From NCBI RefSeq assembly GCF_003149085.1, contig NZ_QGDT01000006.1, forward strand, positions 1-64,000: DNA of 64,000 nt, read 5' to 3'. Made by a program: the position numbers and the translations under genes. The first letter of the stretch is position 1, and each line of letters opens with the position of its first letter. A model generated the notes under the pieces. It searched no databases and was not told the origin of the DNA. It saw only the letters and a program-made list of their open reading frames with translations. Origin of the DNA: Dyadobacter jejuensis (lineage in GTDB: Bacteria; Bacteroidota; Bacteroidia; Cytophagales; Spirosomataceae). Shown here piece after piece: positions 62,146 to 64,000 of this stretch.

Positions 62146-64000
62146 TTATAACACTAAAAAGAGCCAGAGCAACAGCAATACCATGCCCGTAGCAGTCACC
62201 AAAAAGTAGGACTGGATTTTGCCATTCTGCAAACTCCGAACTCCATTACCCAGCTGGCGAAGCCCCCCAGCTAGCATATGCACCAGCCCGTCGACGATAA
62301 GCCGGTCCCACCATGCGATGAGATGAGCCCCTACCACGGTGGCCTTGGACAATAGGTTGACTAACCCATCGATGATGCGCCTTTCGCAAGCAGCAGCCAT
62401 TATAAAAACGGTCTCAAAAGGTTTGATAAAATAGGCTGTTTCCGAATAGTCCCTAAGCCAAGAGGGCCACTGAAGCCCCTTGTCGTCCTTGTGACGAAGG
62501 CCAAAAGGATTGGTTTTGACCGTTTGCAGATAGCCCATCAACAGGGCCAGGGCACTCACCGAACTGGCCACCCAGGGCACCCACGCCAGGTGGACACTAT
62601 CGGTTAGTCCCAGGTATTTTAAAAACCAGCCGTGTCCCGCATCGAATGGGTGGAGTGAAAACCACCAAAAGAAAGACAGTACCGTCAAGAGTACCATCGG
62701 GAGCCACATGGCCATGGACGACTCATGAGGATGTGCCGAGGCCTCATACCTAGGCTTCCCAAAGAATACCAGCCATACCTGACGGAACATATAAAAGGCG
62801 GTGAGTCCCGCTGCCATCAGGATCAATACCGGAAATAGGATACCGATTTGCCCCAAATTAGAGGCATTTAAAAACCCCTCCGTAATAATGGCGTCTTTGG
62901 ACAGGAAGCCCGAGAAAAATGGCAAACCAGCCAATGAAGCGGCACATAGCGTATAACAAATAAAAGTAATGGGAAGCTTTCGTCGAAGCCCCCCCATATT
63001 GCGCATATCCTGCGGGTCGAAGGGGGCGTCGGCATGCATGGCGTGAATCACCGACCCAGCCGACAAAAACAACCCCGCTTTAAAGAAGGCATGGGTCACC
63101 AAATGAAAAATGGCCATCTGCCAGCTTCCTAACCCCACAGCGGCCACCATCAGCCCCAGCTGCGACATGGTGGAGAAGGCCAACACCCTTTTGATATCCC
63201 AAGCAAACATAGCCTGAACGGCTCCTATCACCATGGTAATGCTACCAATAATGACAATAAAAAGCTGCGCATCGGGAGTGAGCAGGAAGACGATGCGGGC
63301 CAACAGGAAAATCCCCGCTGCCACCATCGTAGCCGCATGTATCAACGCCGAAACGGGTGTAGGCCCCTCCATGGCGTCGGGCAGCCAGCCCGAAAGCGGG
63401 AACTGTGCCGACTTACCCATACAGCCTCCAAAGAGGCAAATGCCTATCACCGTCATCATAGCCGGAGGAATGGTGGCTACCGAATAGGTTAAGGAATCTA
63501 AGTCGGTAGATCCAGTATAGTAAATCAACAACAAAATACCCGTCAGAAAGGCTGCATCCCCGATACGGTTCAGCACGAAGGCCTTCTGAGCAGCCCATAC
63601 TGGCTTCGGTTTTTGATACCAAAAACCGATGAGCAAATAGGACGACAGCCCTACCAACTCCCAAAAAATATACATCAACAACAGATTCCCGGACAGGACT
63701 ATCCCGAGCATCGAGAAGAGAAAGAGTTGAATAAAAGCGAAATAACGGTGTAAATGAGGGTCCTGCTTTAAATAAGACGTAGAATACACTTGTACCAGCA
63801 AAGCCACAAAATGAACGACCACCAGCATCAGATAGCCTAAGGAGTCGAATCGAAGGGTTAAGGCTATAACCCGATCGCCGATTCGCAGCCAAGGGTAGTC
63901 CAATACCTGAACCACCTCAGGACTAGGCTGTAACAGGAGCAGGAGCAAACCTACTAGGGTTATGGAAGCACCTACCCAGCCAGCCACCGCATTGAAACGC
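62146..64000 (-). CDS. nuoL: NADH-quinone oxidoreductase subunit L, 5' end outside window
   Basis: About 618 residues visible; the frame is open at the window edge (RFNAVAGWVGASIT at the visible start), so the true ATG lies beyond 64000. A proton-pumping subunit of complex I. Features: VGLSSYLLIGFWYQKPKPVW, LNRIGDAAFLTGILL, the hallmark SAQFPLSGWLPDAMEGPTPV followed by SALIHAATMVAAGIFLLAR, and DIKRVLAFSTMSQLGLM. The C-terminus has the long lateral-helix region ending LLLLWLFLVL. nuoM follows by 19 bp. Confidence 0.96.
   Translation of the reverse strand, partial: RFNAVAGWVGASITLVGLLLLLLQPSPEVVQVLDYPWLRIGDRVIALTLRFDSLGYLMLVVVHFVALLVQVYSTSYLKQDPHLHRYFAFIQLFLFSMLGIVLSGNLLLMYIFWELVGLSSYLLIGFWYQKPKPVWAAQKAFVLNRIGDAAFLTGILLLIYYTGSTDLDSLTYSVATIPPAMMTVIGICLFGGCMGKSAQFPLSGWLPDAMEGPTPVSALIHAATMVAAGIFLLARIVFLLTPDAQLFIVIIGSITMVIGAVQAMFAWDIKRVLAFSTMSQLGLMVAAVGLGSWQMAIFHLVTHAFFKAGLFLSAGSVIHAMHADAPFDPQDMRNMGGLRRKLPITFICYTLCAASLAGLPFFSGFLSKDAIITEGFLNASNLGQIGILFPVLILMAAGLTAFYMFRQVWLVFFGKPRYEASAHPHESSMAMWLPMVLLTVLSFFWWFSLHPFDAGHGWFLKYLGLTDSVHLAWVPWVASSVSALALLMGYLQTVKTNPFGLRHKDDKGLQWPSWLRDYSETAYFIKPFETVFIMAAACERRIIDGLVNLLSKATVVGAHLIAWWDRLIVDGLVHMLAGGLRQLGNGVRSLQNGKIQSYFLVTATGMVLLLLWLFLVL

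Noticed and set aside
1..64000. tRNA, rRNA, CRISPR arrays, riboswitches and insertion sequences
   Set aside because: Reading through all gaps gave no cloverleaf with a TTCRA loop, no repeat-spacer array, no transposase frame and no known riboswitch core that I could support.

Overview
The window is chromosomal DNA from a member of the Bacteroidota, most likely Cytophagales (Spirosoma/Dyadobacter-like), judged from gene content alone. Evidence: a sigma/FecR/SusC/SusD transport locus, a DAHP synthase-chorismate mutase fusion in the Bacteroidota order, a bacteroidete-type GlmU-like protein, a 59-residue histone H1-like protein, tandem OmpH/Skp genes behind bamA, an SPT-type oxoamine synthase, and TAnnTTTG promoter elements. 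No rRNA, tRNA, CRISPR array, insertion sequence or prophage was seen.

Layout. 1-2258: 5' part of a large secreted beta-propeller/Ig-like protein. 3050-6569: ispD, queA, accC (minus). 6754-8460: oxoamine synthase and histone H1-like gene (plus). 8519-13575: MaoC hydratase, HPF, DUF4286, a 4-TM protein, cysM and two alpha/beta hydrolases. 13730-15445: acyl-CoA ligase. 15559-20012: a five-gene minus-strand run (secreted nuclease, psi-like protein, two coiled-coil membrane proteins of similar architecture, GNAT), the least understood block. 20130-23365: DCC protein and nrdA. 23821-29896: Tat-exported TIM barrel, rpmE2, GlmU-like enzyme, then holB-rimB-rimK-hemC. 30062-35457: TonB-type outer-membrane receptor, divergent LytS/LytTR pair, SGNH hydrolase. 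35574-40462: DAHPS-CM, proline dehydrogenase, LspA, Ig-like exported protein. 40735-45385: uppS-bamA-skp-skp envelope operon. 46065-48965: gdhA, orphan histidine kinase, Dabb protein. 48970-49110: a dense DnaA-box cluster. 49169-57766: Gfo/Idh oxidoreductase and the SusD/SusC/FecR/sigma locus. 57994-64000: DegT aminotransferase, polytopic membrane protein, nuoM and the 5'-truncated nuoL.

The main observation is the intergenic segment at 48970-49110. It holds four exact TTATNCACA boxes and two one-mismatch boxes within 141 bp, around an AT-rich stretch, and looks like a chromosomal replication origin (oriC) away from dnaA. The second is the 15559-20012 operon, whose two membrane proteins share a coiled coil-4 TM-coiled coil plan and may form an undescribed envelope complex. 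The rest is mostly housekeeping: isoprenoid and undecaprenyl synthesis, outer-membrane protein assembly, lipid metabolism, amino acid metabolism and respiratory complex I.
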